Part shown: in pieces, positions 24,561 through 33,389 of the stretch
Position numbering within the stretch: the stretch's first letter is position 1
Layout: each line of letters begins with the position of its first letter
DNA from: UBA6544 sp049601975
Lineage (GTDB): Bacteria > Pseudomonadota > Alphaproteobacteria > UBA8366
Reading direction: 5' to 3'
Assembly: GCA_049601975.1 (NCBI GenBank)
Contig: JBMYRC010000026.1
Location: forward strand, 1-39,426
DNA: 39,426 nt
Position numbers and translations under genes: made by a program
The notes under the pieces: generated by a model
What the model was told of the DNA's origin: nothing
Database searches by the model: none
The model's input: the letters and a program-made list of their open reading frames with translations, nothing else

Positions 24561-25568
24561 TCAGGTAATCCCCGCTTTCAGCAAATCATGAATGTGCAGA
24601 ATGCCCAATGGCTTCTGCGAAGGATCCCCGACAACGAATAAGTTTGTAATCTGCATTTCGTTCATAACCGCGACAGCTTCCGCCGCAAGCGCCTGCGGCT
24701 TGATCGTCTTCGGCACCCTCGTCATGACATCCGCAGCCGCGCGGCTCAAGAGATTCTCCGCCAAAGTACGACGCAAATCACCGTCCGTGATAACACCGAT
24801 AAGTTCGCCTTCACCGTCAATCACGCCAACGCAACCGAAACGTTTCTCCGACATTGTGGGTATGATGTCCCGCATGGTCGTGCTGGTATCCGCCAACGGC
24901 AAGGCGTCGCCTTCATGCATGAGATCGGAAACCCGCAATAAGCTGCTGCCGAGTTTTCCGCCAGGGTGCAAAACCCGGAAATCCTGGGCCGAAAACCCTT
25001 TCCGTTCCAACATTGCGACCGCCAACGCGTCCCCCATCGCCAAGGACATCGTCGTCGAGGTCGTTGGCGCCAACCCCATCGGGCAAGCTTCCGGAATGGC
25101 CGGTAGGAGCAACACCACATCGGCAAGTTCCGTGAGCGTGCTCCCCGCCCCCGATGTGATCACGACCAGCGGGATCGAAAAGCGACGTGTATATTCGGCG
25201 ATATCGCGCAGTTCGGGTGTCTCCCCGGAATTGGATAACGCGAGTACCGCATCTTGGCGTGTAATCATGCCAAGATCACCATGGCTGGCTTCACCTGGAT
25301 GGACGTAATGCGACGGCGTCCCGGTCGAGGCCAGGGTCGCCGCTATCTTACTGCCTATATGGCCGCTCTTCCCCATTCCGGAGACGATGACCCGCCCCTC
25401 AACACCTGACAACGCCTGCACGGCGGCCGAAAAATTTTTATCTATCGTATCAGCGAGCGCCGATATCCCTTCCGCTTCCAGCCGAAATAATCGTCGCGCC
25501 GATTCCATATCGGCGGCATCGCCTTGTTCCAGCGACTCTAGGGGCGAAGGGCGATCCAGTGCTGTCAT
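24561..25568 (-). CDS. kdsD: Arabinose-5-phosphate isomerase (KdsD/KpsF)
   Basis: Converts ribulose 5-phosphate to arabinose 5-phosphate, the first step toward the LPS core sugar Kdo. The 335-residue protein has an N-terminal SIS domain with GMGKSGHIG (64-72), the His in ASHGDLG and LSNSGETPEL (111-120). Two CBS domains follow (about 210-265 and 275-335). The start at 25568 is chosen because it follows GGAACC and the promoter at 25651-25679 lies inside the longer reading to 25679. It heads the kdsD-lptC-lptA-lptB-rpoN-hpf-ptsN series. Confidence 0.94.
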   Translation of the reverse strand: MTALDRPSPLESLEQGDAADMESARRLFRLEAEGISALADTIDKNFSAAVQALSGVEGRVIVSGMGKSGHIGSKIAATLASTGTPSHYVHPGEASHGDLGMITRQDAVLALSNSGETPELRDIAEYTRRFSIPLVVITSGAGSTLTELADVVLLLPAIPEACPMGLAPTTSTTMSLAMGDALAVAMLERKGFSAQDFRVLHPGGKLGSSLLRVSDLMHEGDALPLADTSTTMRDIIPTMSEKRFGCVGVIDGEGELIGVITDGDLRRTLAENLLSRAAADVMTRVPKTIKPQALAAEAVAVMNEMQITNLFVVGDPSQKPLGILHIHDLLKAGIT

Positions 25569-25650
25569 TGAGGTTCCGTTTCCAAGGTATTTCGACTTCC
25601 CATCAACATTGGCACAAATTTGCCGTGGGAACGATTTAAAATTGGCATGG

Positions 25651-25679
25651 ATTATGCTGCAACGCCCATTAACGGTCAA
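25651..25679 (-). promoter_or_regulatory. Sigma70-type promoter of the kdsD-lpt-rpoN operon
   Basis: On the minus strand TTGACC, a 17-bp spacer and CATAAT match the consensus at 5 of 6 bases in each box. The -10 box ends 82 bp before the kdsD start. Confidence 0.65.
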
Positions 25680-25706
25680 TTAACGGCTGCTAGCCGAGGC
25701 TGAATT

Positions 25707-26321
25707 TTAAGAATGCGCGAAAATATCTTCCGCTTCGAAACCGGCAATATCCATCGCCGCACGCGTCGGCAGAAAATTAAATGCCGCTTGTGCCATTTCC
25801 ATGCGCCCTTCACGCTTGAGGCGACCGTCCAAGGCCTCCTTCAGACGATGTAGATACAGCACGTCGCTGGCGGCATATTCTTGCTGCGCCTTGCTCAACT
25901 CCGGGGCGGCCCAATCCGATGATTGCTGTTCCTTGGAGAGATCGATGCCGAGAAACTCGCGGCACAGCTCCCGCAATCCATGGCGATCCGTATAAGTGCG
26001 CGTCAGCCGGGAGGCGATCTTCGTGCAATAAACCGGACGGCAATCGGTGCCTATGTAGTGATTCAGGGCGGCGATATCGAAACGGCCGAAATGAAACAAC
26101 TTGAGAACCGACGTATCGTTGACCAAGCGCCGCAAGTTCGGCGAGTCGTAATCGGGCGTCGGATAATGCACGAGATGGCAAACACCGTCGGCACCCGCTA
26201 GCTGCACGACGCACAACCGATCACGCAACGTGTTCAATCCTTGCGTTTCGGTATCTATAGCGACAGACGCCCCGAAGTCGACATTGTCGGGCAAGTCACC
26301 TCGATGAAGTTCAATCACCAA
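25707..26321 (-). CDS. rnd: Ribonuclease D-type 3'-5' exonuclease
   Basis: A DEDDy-family exonuclease that trims structured RNA 3' ends such as tRNA. It has 204 residues, about half of E. coli RNase D, because it consists of the exonuclease domain only; the HRDC domains are absent, as in many alphaproteobacteria. Catalytic residues are Asp23 and Glu25 (IDTETQG), Asp82 (FGRFDIAAL), and Tyr149 with Asp153 (YAASDVLYL). The start is TTG at 26321 or GTG at 26318; AAGGA lies upstream. It sits between tRNA-Leu and kdsD. Confidence 0.88.
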   Translation of the reverse strand: MVIELHRGDLPDNVDFGASVAIDTETQGLNTLRDRLCVVQLAGADGVCHLVHYPTPDYDSPNLRRLVNDTSVLKLFHFGRFDIAALNHYIGTDCRPVYCTKIASRLTRTYTDRHGLRELCREFLGIDLSKEQQSSDWAAPELSKAQQEYAASDVLYLHRLKEALDGRLKREGRMEMAQAAFNFLPTRAAMDIAGFEAEDIFAHS

Positions 26322-26363
26322 AGGGAAAGTCCTTCGTTACGATCGGGTCGAGCCACCCGACAA

Positions 26364-26450
26364 TGGTGCCCAGGAGAAGACTCGAACTTCCACGGGGTTG
26401 CCCCCACAGGCACCTGAAGCCTGCGCGTCTACCAATTCCGCCACCTGGGC
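26364..26450 (-). tRNA. tRNA-Leu, anticodon CAG
   Basis: Read on the minus strand, an 87-nt tRNA with acceptor GCCCAGG paired to its 3' strand and encoded CCA. The anticodon stem CAGGC/GCCTG encloses TTCAGGT, giving anticodon CAG (reads CUG). The long variable arm (TGGGGG...CCCCGT) is typical of class II leucine tRNA. Confidence 0.95.
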
Positions 26451-26461
26451 CGCTCAGGCGG

Positions 26462-26490
26462 AATTTCGACACTGCGAGTCGCTTTGTCAA
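26462..26490 (-). promoter_or_regulatory. Promoter of tRNA-Leu
   Basis: On the minus strand a perfect -35 box TTGACA is followed by a 17-bp spacer and GAAATT, a weak -10 box. The -10 box ends 11 bp before the tRNA 5' end. Confidence 0.55.
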
Positions 26491-26558
26491 CTGACTAATG
26501 TGCTTTATTTCATCGTATTAGCGCTGGTTTTTAGCTTCGGACAATTTTATATCATGTT

Positions 26559-26574
26559 AAATTCCGTGGAATTT
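26559..26574. repeat. 16-bp palindrome upstream of the NDUFA9-like gene
   Basis: AAATTCC and GGAATTT arms around GT form a near-continuous palindrome 50 bp before the start codon, within an A+T-rich 174-bp region shared with the divergent tRNA-Leu. It is a candidate regulatory site. Confidence 0.35.
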
Positions 26575-26624
26575 TCGCCGCGAACAGGCATAATGACGCA
26601 ACGAATTTGTGGAGAAATCAGGGT

Positions 26625-27614
26625 ATGACCTTGGTCACTGTTTTCGGCGGCTCGGGCGGTATCGGGCGTCAAGTCGTCAAATCTCTTGCCAAACGCGGCT
26701 ATCAAGTCAGGGTGGCCGTGCGCGATCCGCAGGCAGCGCTGTTCCTCAAACCAATGGGCGATGTCGGACAGATAACGCCGGTGCAGGCCAATATCCGTGA
26801 CGCGGATTCTGTCCGCCGCGCAGTTGCTGGGGCCGACTCAGTCGTCAATCTCGTCGGCATTCTTCACGAAGGCGGCGCACAGCGCTTCGACGCCGTGCAG
26901 GGCCAAGGTGCGGCGAGCGTCGCGGAAGCCGCCGCCGCTGCCGGTGTTAAATCGCTCGTCCACATATCGGCGATCGGCGCGTCCGCTACCTCTCCTTCGG
27001 CATATGCCAGAAGCAAGGCCGCCGGCGAAGCGGCCGTTCGCGAGGCTTTCCCGGATGCTTCGATTTTACGCCCGAGCGTTGTTTTCGGCCCGCACGACGA
27101 ATTCTTCATTCGGTTCGCGGCCATGGCGCAATTGCCGATCCCATTGCCGGTCTTCGGCTGCGGCATGCCGCGCATGACCATGGACGGCCTCAAAATTTAC
27201 GGCGATGGCGGCACCCGCTTTCAACCGGTCTATGTCGGCGATGTCGCAGATGCGATCGTTGCCTGTTTGGAGCGGCCTGATACGCGCGGCAAACTTTATG
27301 AACTGGGTGGTCCGCGCACGTATAGTTTCTGCGAAATCATGGAACTCGTGCTGCAACAAACCCGGCGGTGGCGGCCGCTTATTCCGGTCCCCTTCGGAAT
27401 TGCCTCGGTGATCGGCTTCTTCGCGGAGTTCCTACCGAAACCGTTGCTGACCCGCGACCAAGTCAAACAACTTGCGCAGAACAACGTGGTAAGCGGGGCA
27501 GAATCCACATTTGCGGATCTGGGCATCGAACCGAAAGCGGCGGAAGTCGTGCTGCCAGCATGTTTGGAAGTCTATCGCCGCGGCGGGCGCTATACGACAA
27601 CACAGCCGGGTTAA
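26625..27614 (+). CDS. NDUFA9-like NAD(P)-binding protein (atypical SDR)
   Basis: A 329-residue Rossmann-fold protein of the atypical short-chain dehydrogenase group related to the complex I subunit NDUFA9. The nucleotide motif is VFGGSGGIGRQ (6-16), where Gly replaces the common Phe in GGSGFIGR. LVHISAIGAS and AYARSKAAGEAAVRE carry the Ser/Tyr/Lys positions, and LRPSVVFGPHDEFF is a family signature. It probably binds NADPH and may act in complex I stability or quinone chemistry. No nuo genes are nearby. ATG at 26625 follows GGAG and AGGG. It converges on uppP with a 4-bp overlap. Confidence 0.85.
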   Translation: MTLVTVFGGSGGIGRQVVKSLAKRGYQVRVAVRDPQAALFLKPMGDVGQITPVQANIRDADSVRRAVAGADSVVNLVGILHEGGAQRFDAVQGQGAASVAEAAAAAGVKSLVHISAIGASATSPSAYARSKAAGEAAVREAFPDASILRPSVVFGPHDEFFIRFAAMAQLPIPLPVFGCGMPRMTMDGLKIYGDGGTRFQPVYVGDVADAIVACLERPDTRGKLYELGGPRTYSFCEIMELVLQQTRRWRPLIPVPFGIASVIGFFAEFLPKPLLTRDQVKQLAQNNVVSGAESTFADLGIEPKAAEVVLPACLEVYRRGGRYTTTQPG

Positions 27615-28414
27615 GCGGCGGCGTATATCCAGTAAAGCAGACCCGCTCCGAGAGCCAATCGGTAGAGTACAAACGGTGTAAATCCGGCTCGACTTAACCA
27701 CCGCATCATAATCGCAATCGACAGAAGCCCGGTGATAAAGGCAAGGCTGGCGGACAACAACACGTCCTGACCAAGTTCGAAATCACCACTTTGCCCCAAA
27801 TCGGCTGCGGCGAGAACACCGGCGCCCAAAATCGTCGGTATCGATAGCAGCATGGAAAAACGCGCCGCTTCCGTCCGTTCCATACCGAAAAACCGGCCCG
27901 CCGTTATGGTGATCCCGGAACGGCTTGTCCCCGGAATCAGCGCTAATACTTGGGCCAGGCCGATAAAGATTGCGTTCCCGAACTTCAGATGCTCGATCCG
28001 CCGCACCGTCATGCCCAGATGATCGGCAATCCACAACAAAATGCCGAACCCGATCGTCGCCCAAGCAATGATTTCAATATCCCGAAGATAGGTGCCGATA
28101 TAGTCGCGCCCGAAATAACCCGCGATGACAACGGGAATTGTGCCCACCAGAATTTGGCCTGCCAATCTGGCGCCGGGGCCTCGTCGTCCCGTGAACAGTC
28201 GGACGGTGCCGACGGTGATTTCCCAGAGATCCCGCCAGAAATACACCATGACGGCGAAAAGTGTCCCGACATGAACGGCGACATCGATCAGCAATCCCTG
28301 ATCCGGCCAATTCAACATTTTAGAGGTCAAAACGAGGTGTCCCGACGAGCTAATCGGCAGAAACTCCGTCACCCCCTGAACGATGGCGAGTACCAAAATA
28401 TGGTATAGCGCCAA
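27611..28414 (-). CDS. uppP: Undecaprenyl-diphosphatase UppP (BacA)
   Basis: Dephosphorylates undecaprenyl pyrophosphate to recycle the lipid carrier for peptidoglycan and O-antigen, and can confer bacitracin tolerance. The 267-residue membrane protein has the two active-site regions VQGVTEFLPISSSGH (12-26, Glu17) and PGTSRSGITIT (161-171). About eight membrane segments are visible. Confidence 0.95.
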   Translation of the reverse strand: MALYHILVLAIVQGVTEFLPISSSGHLVLTSKMLNWPDQGLLIDVAVHVGTLFAVMVYFWRDLWEITVGTVRLFTGRRGPGARLAGQILVGTIPVVIAGYFGRDYIGTYLRDIEIIAWATIGFGILLWIADHLGMTVRRIEHLKFGNAIFIGLAQVLALIPGTSRSGITITAGRFFGMERTEAARFSMLLSIPTILGAGVLAAADLGQSGDFELGQDVLLSASLAFITGLLSIAIMMRWLSRAGFTPFVLYRLALGAGLLYWIYAAA

Positions 28415-28525
28415 AACAGCCCCTCAATATGTTGCGATTAACCCTGCCGTCCGCTTATAGCATTTCGTGATTCGGAATACAGCAGCAATATTTGTCCGAT
28501 CACCCCCGACATGTGAATTCCTTCA

Positions 28526-28553
28526 TTGCGCCACAGACGCTAGCGTCTAATAT
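28526..28553 (+). promoter_or_regulatory. Candidate leaderless promoter with a 14-bp palindrome (GST gene)
   Basis: TTGCGC, a 16-bp spacer and TAATAT end seven bases before the GST start codon, so transcription would begin at or next to the ATG. The perfect palindrome AGACGCTAGCGTCT (28535-28548) fills the spacer and touches the -10 box, a typical repressor position. Confidence 0.45.
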
Positions 28554-28560
28554 CCGTTTT

Positions 28561-29229
28561 ATGCGAACGGTATATCACCTGTGGCTCTCGCCCTTCTGCC
28601 GCAAGGTCCGCATCGTCCTGGCGGAGAAAAATCTCGAATTCGACATGAAAGTCGAGAAACTGTGGGAAAGGCGAGAGGAGTTCCTGGCGCTCAACCCTGC
28701 CGGCGATCTGCCCGTACTGATCGAGGAGGATGGGCAAATCCTGTCCGACGCCGCGGCCATTGTGGAGTTCCTCGACGAAACCCACCCCGAGCCGCCCTTA
28801 ATCGGCCGCAATCCAGCCATTCGCGCCGAAGTCCGGCGTCTCGCCGCATGGTTCGATCAGAAATTCGACCGGGAAGTTACCCGGAACTTGGTCGACGAGA
28901 AAATCATGAAACGCTTCCTTGGCATGGGTGAGCCGAACAGTCAGGCGATCCGCGCGGGCAGCGCCAATATCCACACGCATCTCGACTATATTGCCTATCT
29001 GACGGAAGAGCGGCGTTGGCTGGCGGGCAACGATTTTTCGTTGGCGGATATTACCGCCGCCGCGCATCTCTCCAGCGTTGATTATTTAGGCGACGTCCCG
29101 TGGAGTGATCACGAACCGGCCAAGGAATGGTATGCCCGCGTCAAATCACGCCCCAGCTTTCGCGCTTTGTTGGGGGATCATATTCCGGGCTGCCCACCGC
29201 CCAGGCATTACGCTGATCTGGATTTCTGA
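28561..29229 (+). CDS. Glutathione S-transferase family protein
   Basis: A 222-residue cytosolic GST. The N-terminal thioredoxin-like domain (1-78) has SPFCRKVRIVLAEKNLEFD, with Cys13 (or Ser10) as the likely glutathione-contacting residue. The conserved NPAGDLPVLIEEDGQILSDAAAIVEFLDE (cis-Pro and the glutathione-binding Asp) follows. The helical C-terminal domain contains LAGNDFSLADITAAAHLS, the N-capping-box motif. The start at 28561 gives the usual N terminus; no ribosome site is seen, consistent with a leaderless message. It is followed 21 bp later by a flavin monooxygenase gene, so it may serve the same catabolic or detoxifying route. Confidence 0.88.
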   Translation: MRTVYHLWLSPFCRKVRIVLAEKNLEFDMKVEKLWERREEFLALNPAGDLPVLIEEDGQILSDAAAIVEFLDETHPEPPLIGRNPAIRAEVRRLAAWFDQKFDREVTRNLVDEKIMKRFLGMGEPNSQAIRAGSANIHTHLDYIAYLTEERRWLAGNDFSLADITAAAHLSSVDYLGDVPWSDHEPAKEWYARVKSRPSFRALLGDHIPGCPPPRHYADLDF

Positions 29230-29250
29230 GTTCGGACGGCAAAGCGCATC

Positions 29251-30375
29251 ATGAACGCCGCCGCCACACCCCTCGAACGCGCACAACGCCATCCCCTCAT
29301 GCTCGGGCTATTCCTGCCAATCCAAAACGGCGGCTGGACACCGTCGAGCGCACCGCGGGAAACAGATTGGGGTTTCGACTATAATTCCAAACTGACGGTG
29401 CGCGCGGAAGAGCTCGGCTTCGACCTCGCCTTTGCATTGGCGCAATGGCTGGGAGAGGACGGTCACGGCGGGGAGACCAAATATCGGAAATATTCACTCG
29501 ATCCATTATTGGTCACCGCCGGCACAGCCGCGCTGACCCGGAACATCATCTTGATTTCGACGGTCCATGTCCTCTACGGCTGGCATCCGTTACACCTCGC
29601 AAAGATGGGCGCCACGCTCGACCACATGACCGGCGGTCGCTGGGGACTCAACTTGGTGACCGGGTTCCGCCCCCACGAGATGGATATGTTCGGCCTAGAG
29701 ACGATCCCGCGCGACCAACGATATGTCATGGCGACGGAATTCACGGAAATGCTCGAGCGTCTGTGGCGCGAGGATGCCAATGTCACCTGGAACGGCGACC
29801 ATTGGTCACTGCACGACGCCTATGTCTCACCGAAGCCGACACACGGCCGACCGGTCATGGTCAGCGCGGGTAGTTCGGACGCAGGCCTCGCTTATGCCAC
29901 GCAGTATTCCGATTTAATTTTCATCACCAGTCCGGGCGGCGCCGATATCGGCGATGCGTTGACGACCCTTCCCGCGCATACCAAACACATCCGCGATCTC
30001 GCCGCCACGCGAGGTCGTTCCATTCGCACGGTCATCAATCCGCATGTCATCTGCCGCGAGACCGAACGCGAAGTCGAAGAGGTTTGCCGCGCCATCGTCG
30101 CAGCCGAGGATACCGGCGCGGTCAACGGCCTCATGGGCACGATGACCAGTGGCGATCAATCCTCCTGGCGCGGCCATAAACGCGACCAGCGCATCATCGG
30201 CGGAAACGTGCATGTCTTCGGCACGCCCGAGCAAGTTACCGAACAATTTCTAAAACTGAAGCAAGCGGGTTGCGACGGGGTACAAATCAACTTCTTCAAC
30301 TTCGCACCCGATCTCGAATTTTTTGGCGCCCGCGTCATCCCACTCCTTAAGGAAGCAGGGCTCCGCCTCAATTAA
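29251..30375 (+). CDS. LLM-class flavin-dependent monooxygenase (RutA/SsuD-like)
   Basis: A 374-residue TIM-barrel enzyme of the bacterial luciferase-like (LLM) superfamily that uses reduced FMN and oxygen. LGLFLPIQNGGW at the N terminus, HLAKMGATLDHMTGGRWGLNLVTGF and SAGSSDAGLAYATQYSDLIF resemble pyrimidine monooxygenase RutA and alkanesulfonate monooxygenase. The substrate is unknown; C-S, C-N or ring cleavage is possible. It belongs to a GST-LLM-LLM run with 21- and 18-bp gaps, which suggests one operon. No flavin reductase gene is nearby, so reduced flavin must come from elsewhere. Confidence 0.85.
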   Translation: MNAAATPLERAQRHPLMLGLFLPIQNGGWTPSSAPRETDWGFDYNSKLTVRAEELGFDLAFALAQWLGEDGHGGETKYRKYSLDPLLVTAGTAALTRNIILISTVHVLYGWHPLHLAKMGATLDHMTGGRWGLNLVTGFRPHEMDMFGLETIPRDQRYVMATEFTEMLERLWREDANVTWNGDHWSLHDAYVSPKPTHGRPVMVSAGSSDAGLAYATQYSDLIFITSPGGADIGDALTTLPAHTKHIRDLAATRGRSIRTVINPHVICRETEREVEEVCRAIVAAEDTGAVNGLMGTMTSGDQSSWRGHKRDQRIIGGNVHVFGTPEQVTEQFLKLKQAGCDGVQINFFNFAPDLEFFGARVIPLLKEAGLRLN

Positions 30376-30393
30376 GAGCGGAGCACACCCATC

Positions 30394-31731
30394 ATGGCGA
30401 ATTCCAGCGACAAACGACAACTCCGGCTCGGCGCCTTCATGCGTCCGGTCAGTATTCACACCGGTGCCTGGCGATATCCGGGTGCCTTCTCCGACGCCAA
30501 TTTCAACTTCGCCCATATCAAGCGATTCGCGCAAAAGCTGGAAGCCGGAAAGTTCGACGCCTTTTTCATGGCCGATCATCTCGCCGTCCTCAACATGCCG
30601 ATGGAAGCATTGAAACGCAGCGCCACAGCGACCTCTTTCGAACCGATGACGTTATTGCCGGCACTCGCCGCGGTCACCGAACGCTTGGGCCTGATCGCCA
30701 CCGGCTCCACCACTTACGAGGAGCCGTTTCATGTCGCGCGACGCTTCGCGTCCCTCGATCACATCAGTGGCGGCCGCGCCGCCTGGAACGTGGTGACCAC
30801 GTCGAATCCGAACGCGTCGCTCAACTTCGGGATCGACGAGCAGATGGAGCATGATGAGCGCTATAACCGAGCGCGCGAATTTTACGATGTGGTCACCAGC
30901 CTCTGGGACAGTTGGGCTGACGACGCCTTCATCCGCGATGTCGAAAGCGGCGTCTACTTTGATCCCGAGAAAATGCGCACGCTGGATCATAAGGGGAAAT
31001 ATTTCTCGGTCCGGGGTCCGTTGAACATCGGCCGCCCGGTCCAAGGCTGGCCGGTGATCGTGCAAGCGGGCGCATCGGAAGCTGGACGGCAATTGGCGGC
31101 AGAGACCGCGGAGGCTATTTTCGCATCGGCCCGAACCCTTGCCGATGGACAGGCGTTTTACGCGGACGTGAAGGGCCGGATGGAGAAGCTCGGCCGCGAC
31201 CCGGACCACTTAAAAGTTCTGCCGGGTTGTCTCGTCGTGGTCGGCGATACGACCGAGGAAGCGCAAGAAAAACGCGCCTTGCTCGACAGCGGTGTGCACT
31301 ATGAAAGTTCGGTTGCGGCCCTCTCCATCGCGCTTGGCACCGATGCTTCCGTCTTCGACCCGGATGGCCCACTCCCGGATGTACCTGAGACGAACACCAG
31401 CCAGAGCGGACGCGAGCGGGCCATCAAACTAGCGCGGGAAGAGAACCTCACTGTCCGGCAATTGGCTCAACGCCTCGGCGGTTATTCAGGACTCGCCATG
31501 GTCGGCACGCCCGAGACTATCGCCGATCAGATGGAAGAATGGCTGATGGAGCGAGGCTGCGACGGGTTCAACATCATGTTCCCATATTTACCGGAAGGTC
31601 TCGACGATTTCGTCGACCGAGTGGTGCCCGTTCTACAAAAGCGAGGACTGTTCCGAACCGAATACGAAGGTATTACACTGCGCGAGAATCTCGGTTTGCC
31701 GCGGCCGGCGAATCATTACTTTATGGCATAG
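30394..31731 (+). CDS. LLM-class flavin monooxygenase (NtaA/SnaA/DszA type)
   Basis: A 445-residue member of the NtaA/SnaA/DszA branch, whose members oxidise chelators, pristinamycin precursors or dibenzothiophene sulfone. The family pattern is visible in LGAFMRPVSIHTGAWRYP, FDAFFMADHLAVLN, ASLDHISGGRAAWNVVTT, GIDEQMEHDERYNRAREF and RGPLNIGRPVQGWPVIVQAG. The length is typical. It follows the RutA-like gene by 18 bp, with GGAG before the ATG. The two enzymes may act in sequence on one substrate, possibly an organosulfur or amine compound; this is inference from neighbourhood only. Confidence 0.88.
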   Translation: MANSSDKRQLRLGAFMRPVSIHTGAWRYPGAFSDANFNFAHIKRFAQKLEAGKFDAFFMADHLAVLNMPMEALKRSATATSFEPMTLLPALAAVTERLGLIATGSTTYEEPFHVARRFASLDHISGGRAAWNVVTTSNPNASLNFGIDEQMEHDERYNRAREFYDVVTSLWDSWADDAFIRDVESGVYFDPEKMRTLDHKGKYFSVRGPLNIGRPVQGWPVIVQAGASEAGRQLAAETAEAIFASARTLADGQAFYADVKGRMEKLGRDPDHLKVLPGCLVVVGDTTEEAQEKRALLDSGVHYESSVAALSIALGTDASVFDPDGPLPDVPETNTSQSGRERAIKLAREENLTVRQLAQRLGGYSGLAMVGTPETIADQMEEWLMERGCDGFNIMFPYLPEGLDDFVDRVVPVLQKRGLFRTEYEGITLRENLGLPRPANHYFMA

Positions 31732-31750
31732 GTTATGTTGGTAAATGTGT

Positions 31751-33283
31751 ATGATGAGAAAATTTTCTTTTGCGGTCCTCGCTTGCATTTGAGCCGGCGC
31801 TGCCTCCGCTCAAACGCCAGACCTTGAACCGGCACCCTGCCCCGTGCCCGTCGGAACGACGGTATGTTATGGCCAGCAAAGCTTCACCGCCACCAAGATT
31901 ATCGAAATGGAGATGGTGCTCAAATTAAACGGCGGGCGCGACTGGATGGCCCTTTACGGTATGTTCCAGCGCGAAGGTGAATGGCAATATACAACGAGTT
32001 CAAACAATCCCTTTAATTCAAAAATTGATGACGACGCAGTCGCGGCACTGAAAGAAATTTGGCCGCTTAAAGTTAGTAACAAGATCTCTGTTCCTGTCAT
32101 AGAAATACACAAGTGGGCCGGTGCTCCGCGCGCATGGAAGATTGACTTAGAAGTCAAATCGTCGGCTTTCGTCAATGTAAACGATGCGCGATACGCGACT
32201 TATGTCATGGTCGAGACGGGAACGGGGGAATTGTTCCAAGCTGGTGGCGGATCGATAGACCAATCTAAATACAAGACCACCCATTGGTACGATCCTGTTG
32301 CCGGAATCATCGTCAAATCCGAGAGGGTTGCGATTGAAGCAAACAGTCGCGACGAAGCGGACGGAAAGAGGATAAAGCAGTCACTCGAATTCGTCATTTA
32401 CCCGGAAGGTAGCACCACCCACGCCTTGAAATCGCTGGAAGCAGCACCGCAGCATGTCGGAGGCAGCACAAGATTCCGACGCGTGGGCAGAAATCAAGTT
32501 TTCCAGGGTAACGGATTTCCAACGTTATCTAAAAGAGTTTCCAAGCGGCATGTTCGTGCGGCTCGCGGAAACAAAATGCAGTCCTTGATCGGACGTCAAA
32601 CCAATCCGACCTCCGCCAGCGAACCCATAGCCGACATTCAATAAGAAAGCGACCATACGCTTGTGATCGGCGCAAACGCGCATAAGCATTTGCCTAAACT
32701 CAAGACCGCGATCAAAGATGCGAGGTCCATCGCGGCTAAGCTCGAAACCTTATACGGCTTCAAAGTCCGACTTCTGCTCGATCCAACCCGTGACGATATC
32801 ATCGATGCCTTCGACGACTACTGGGAGACACTCGAGTTCCAGGACAATTTGTTGATCTACTATACAGGACACGGGTGGCTGGACGAGAGTACGGACCGTG
32901 GCTATTGGCTGCCGGTCGACGCCAAAAAGGGCCGCGGTCGAAATGGCGGCCCAACGCAAACATCACGGACACACTCAAATCCCTTGCCGCTAAACATGTT
33001 ATGGTCGTTGCCGACAGCTGTTATTCCGGCACGCTAACGGGACCGTGTCGCCATGGTCTCCGGCGGATTGGAGCGGGCGGAAGATAATGGGGGTGGTGGC
33101 AATTCCCCTTTCGCACAAGCCTTCCTCAACGCGCTTTCTGATAATCCAGATATCATCGATGGGACACGATTGTTTGCTGCCATCCGCAGGCCGGTCATTC
33201 TCGATGCCAAGCAGACACCGGAATATTCCGACGTTCGCGATTCCGGCCATGACGGCGGCGATTTCTTGTTCGTCCGGAAATAA
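31751..33283 (+). pseudogene. Decayed caspase-like (peptidase C14) gene
   Basis: A single ancestral gene can be traced through several frames. It starts MMRKFSFAVLACI and is cut in its signal peptide by TGA at 31790-31792, after which the same frame continues AGAASAQTPDLEP. An unrecognised N-terminal domain (to about 32440) is followed, one frame over, by DAWAEIKFSRVTDFQRYLKEFPSGMF (32470-32570), the linker module often seen in caspase proteins. The frame then returns, meets TAA at 32642-32644, and enters the caspase domain (LVIGANAHKHLPKLKTAIKDA). The catalytic His is in YYTGHGW and the Cys in ADSCYSG; a frameshift near 32930 separates them. Another shift with probable deletion near 33037 precedes the last part (SGGLERAEDNGGGGNSPFAQAF ... 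GGDFLFVRK). The region is visibly A+T-richer than its neighbours. Confidence 0.8.
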
Positions 33284-33389
33284 CCGCACGCCGCTCGACA
33301 CACTGCGGTCTAGGCCTGGGCGCAGACGGACGGCACATCACTTCTTTCCTTAACCTACCGATCCATTCCCACGGCGGGACCGGAGCAAC

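Noticed and set aside
25600..25625. A sigma54-like box (TGGCAC...TTGC) on the plus strand upstream of kdsD
   Set aside because: The GG to GC spacing is 9 instead of 10 and the box faces away from kdsD, with no gene start downstream on that strand.
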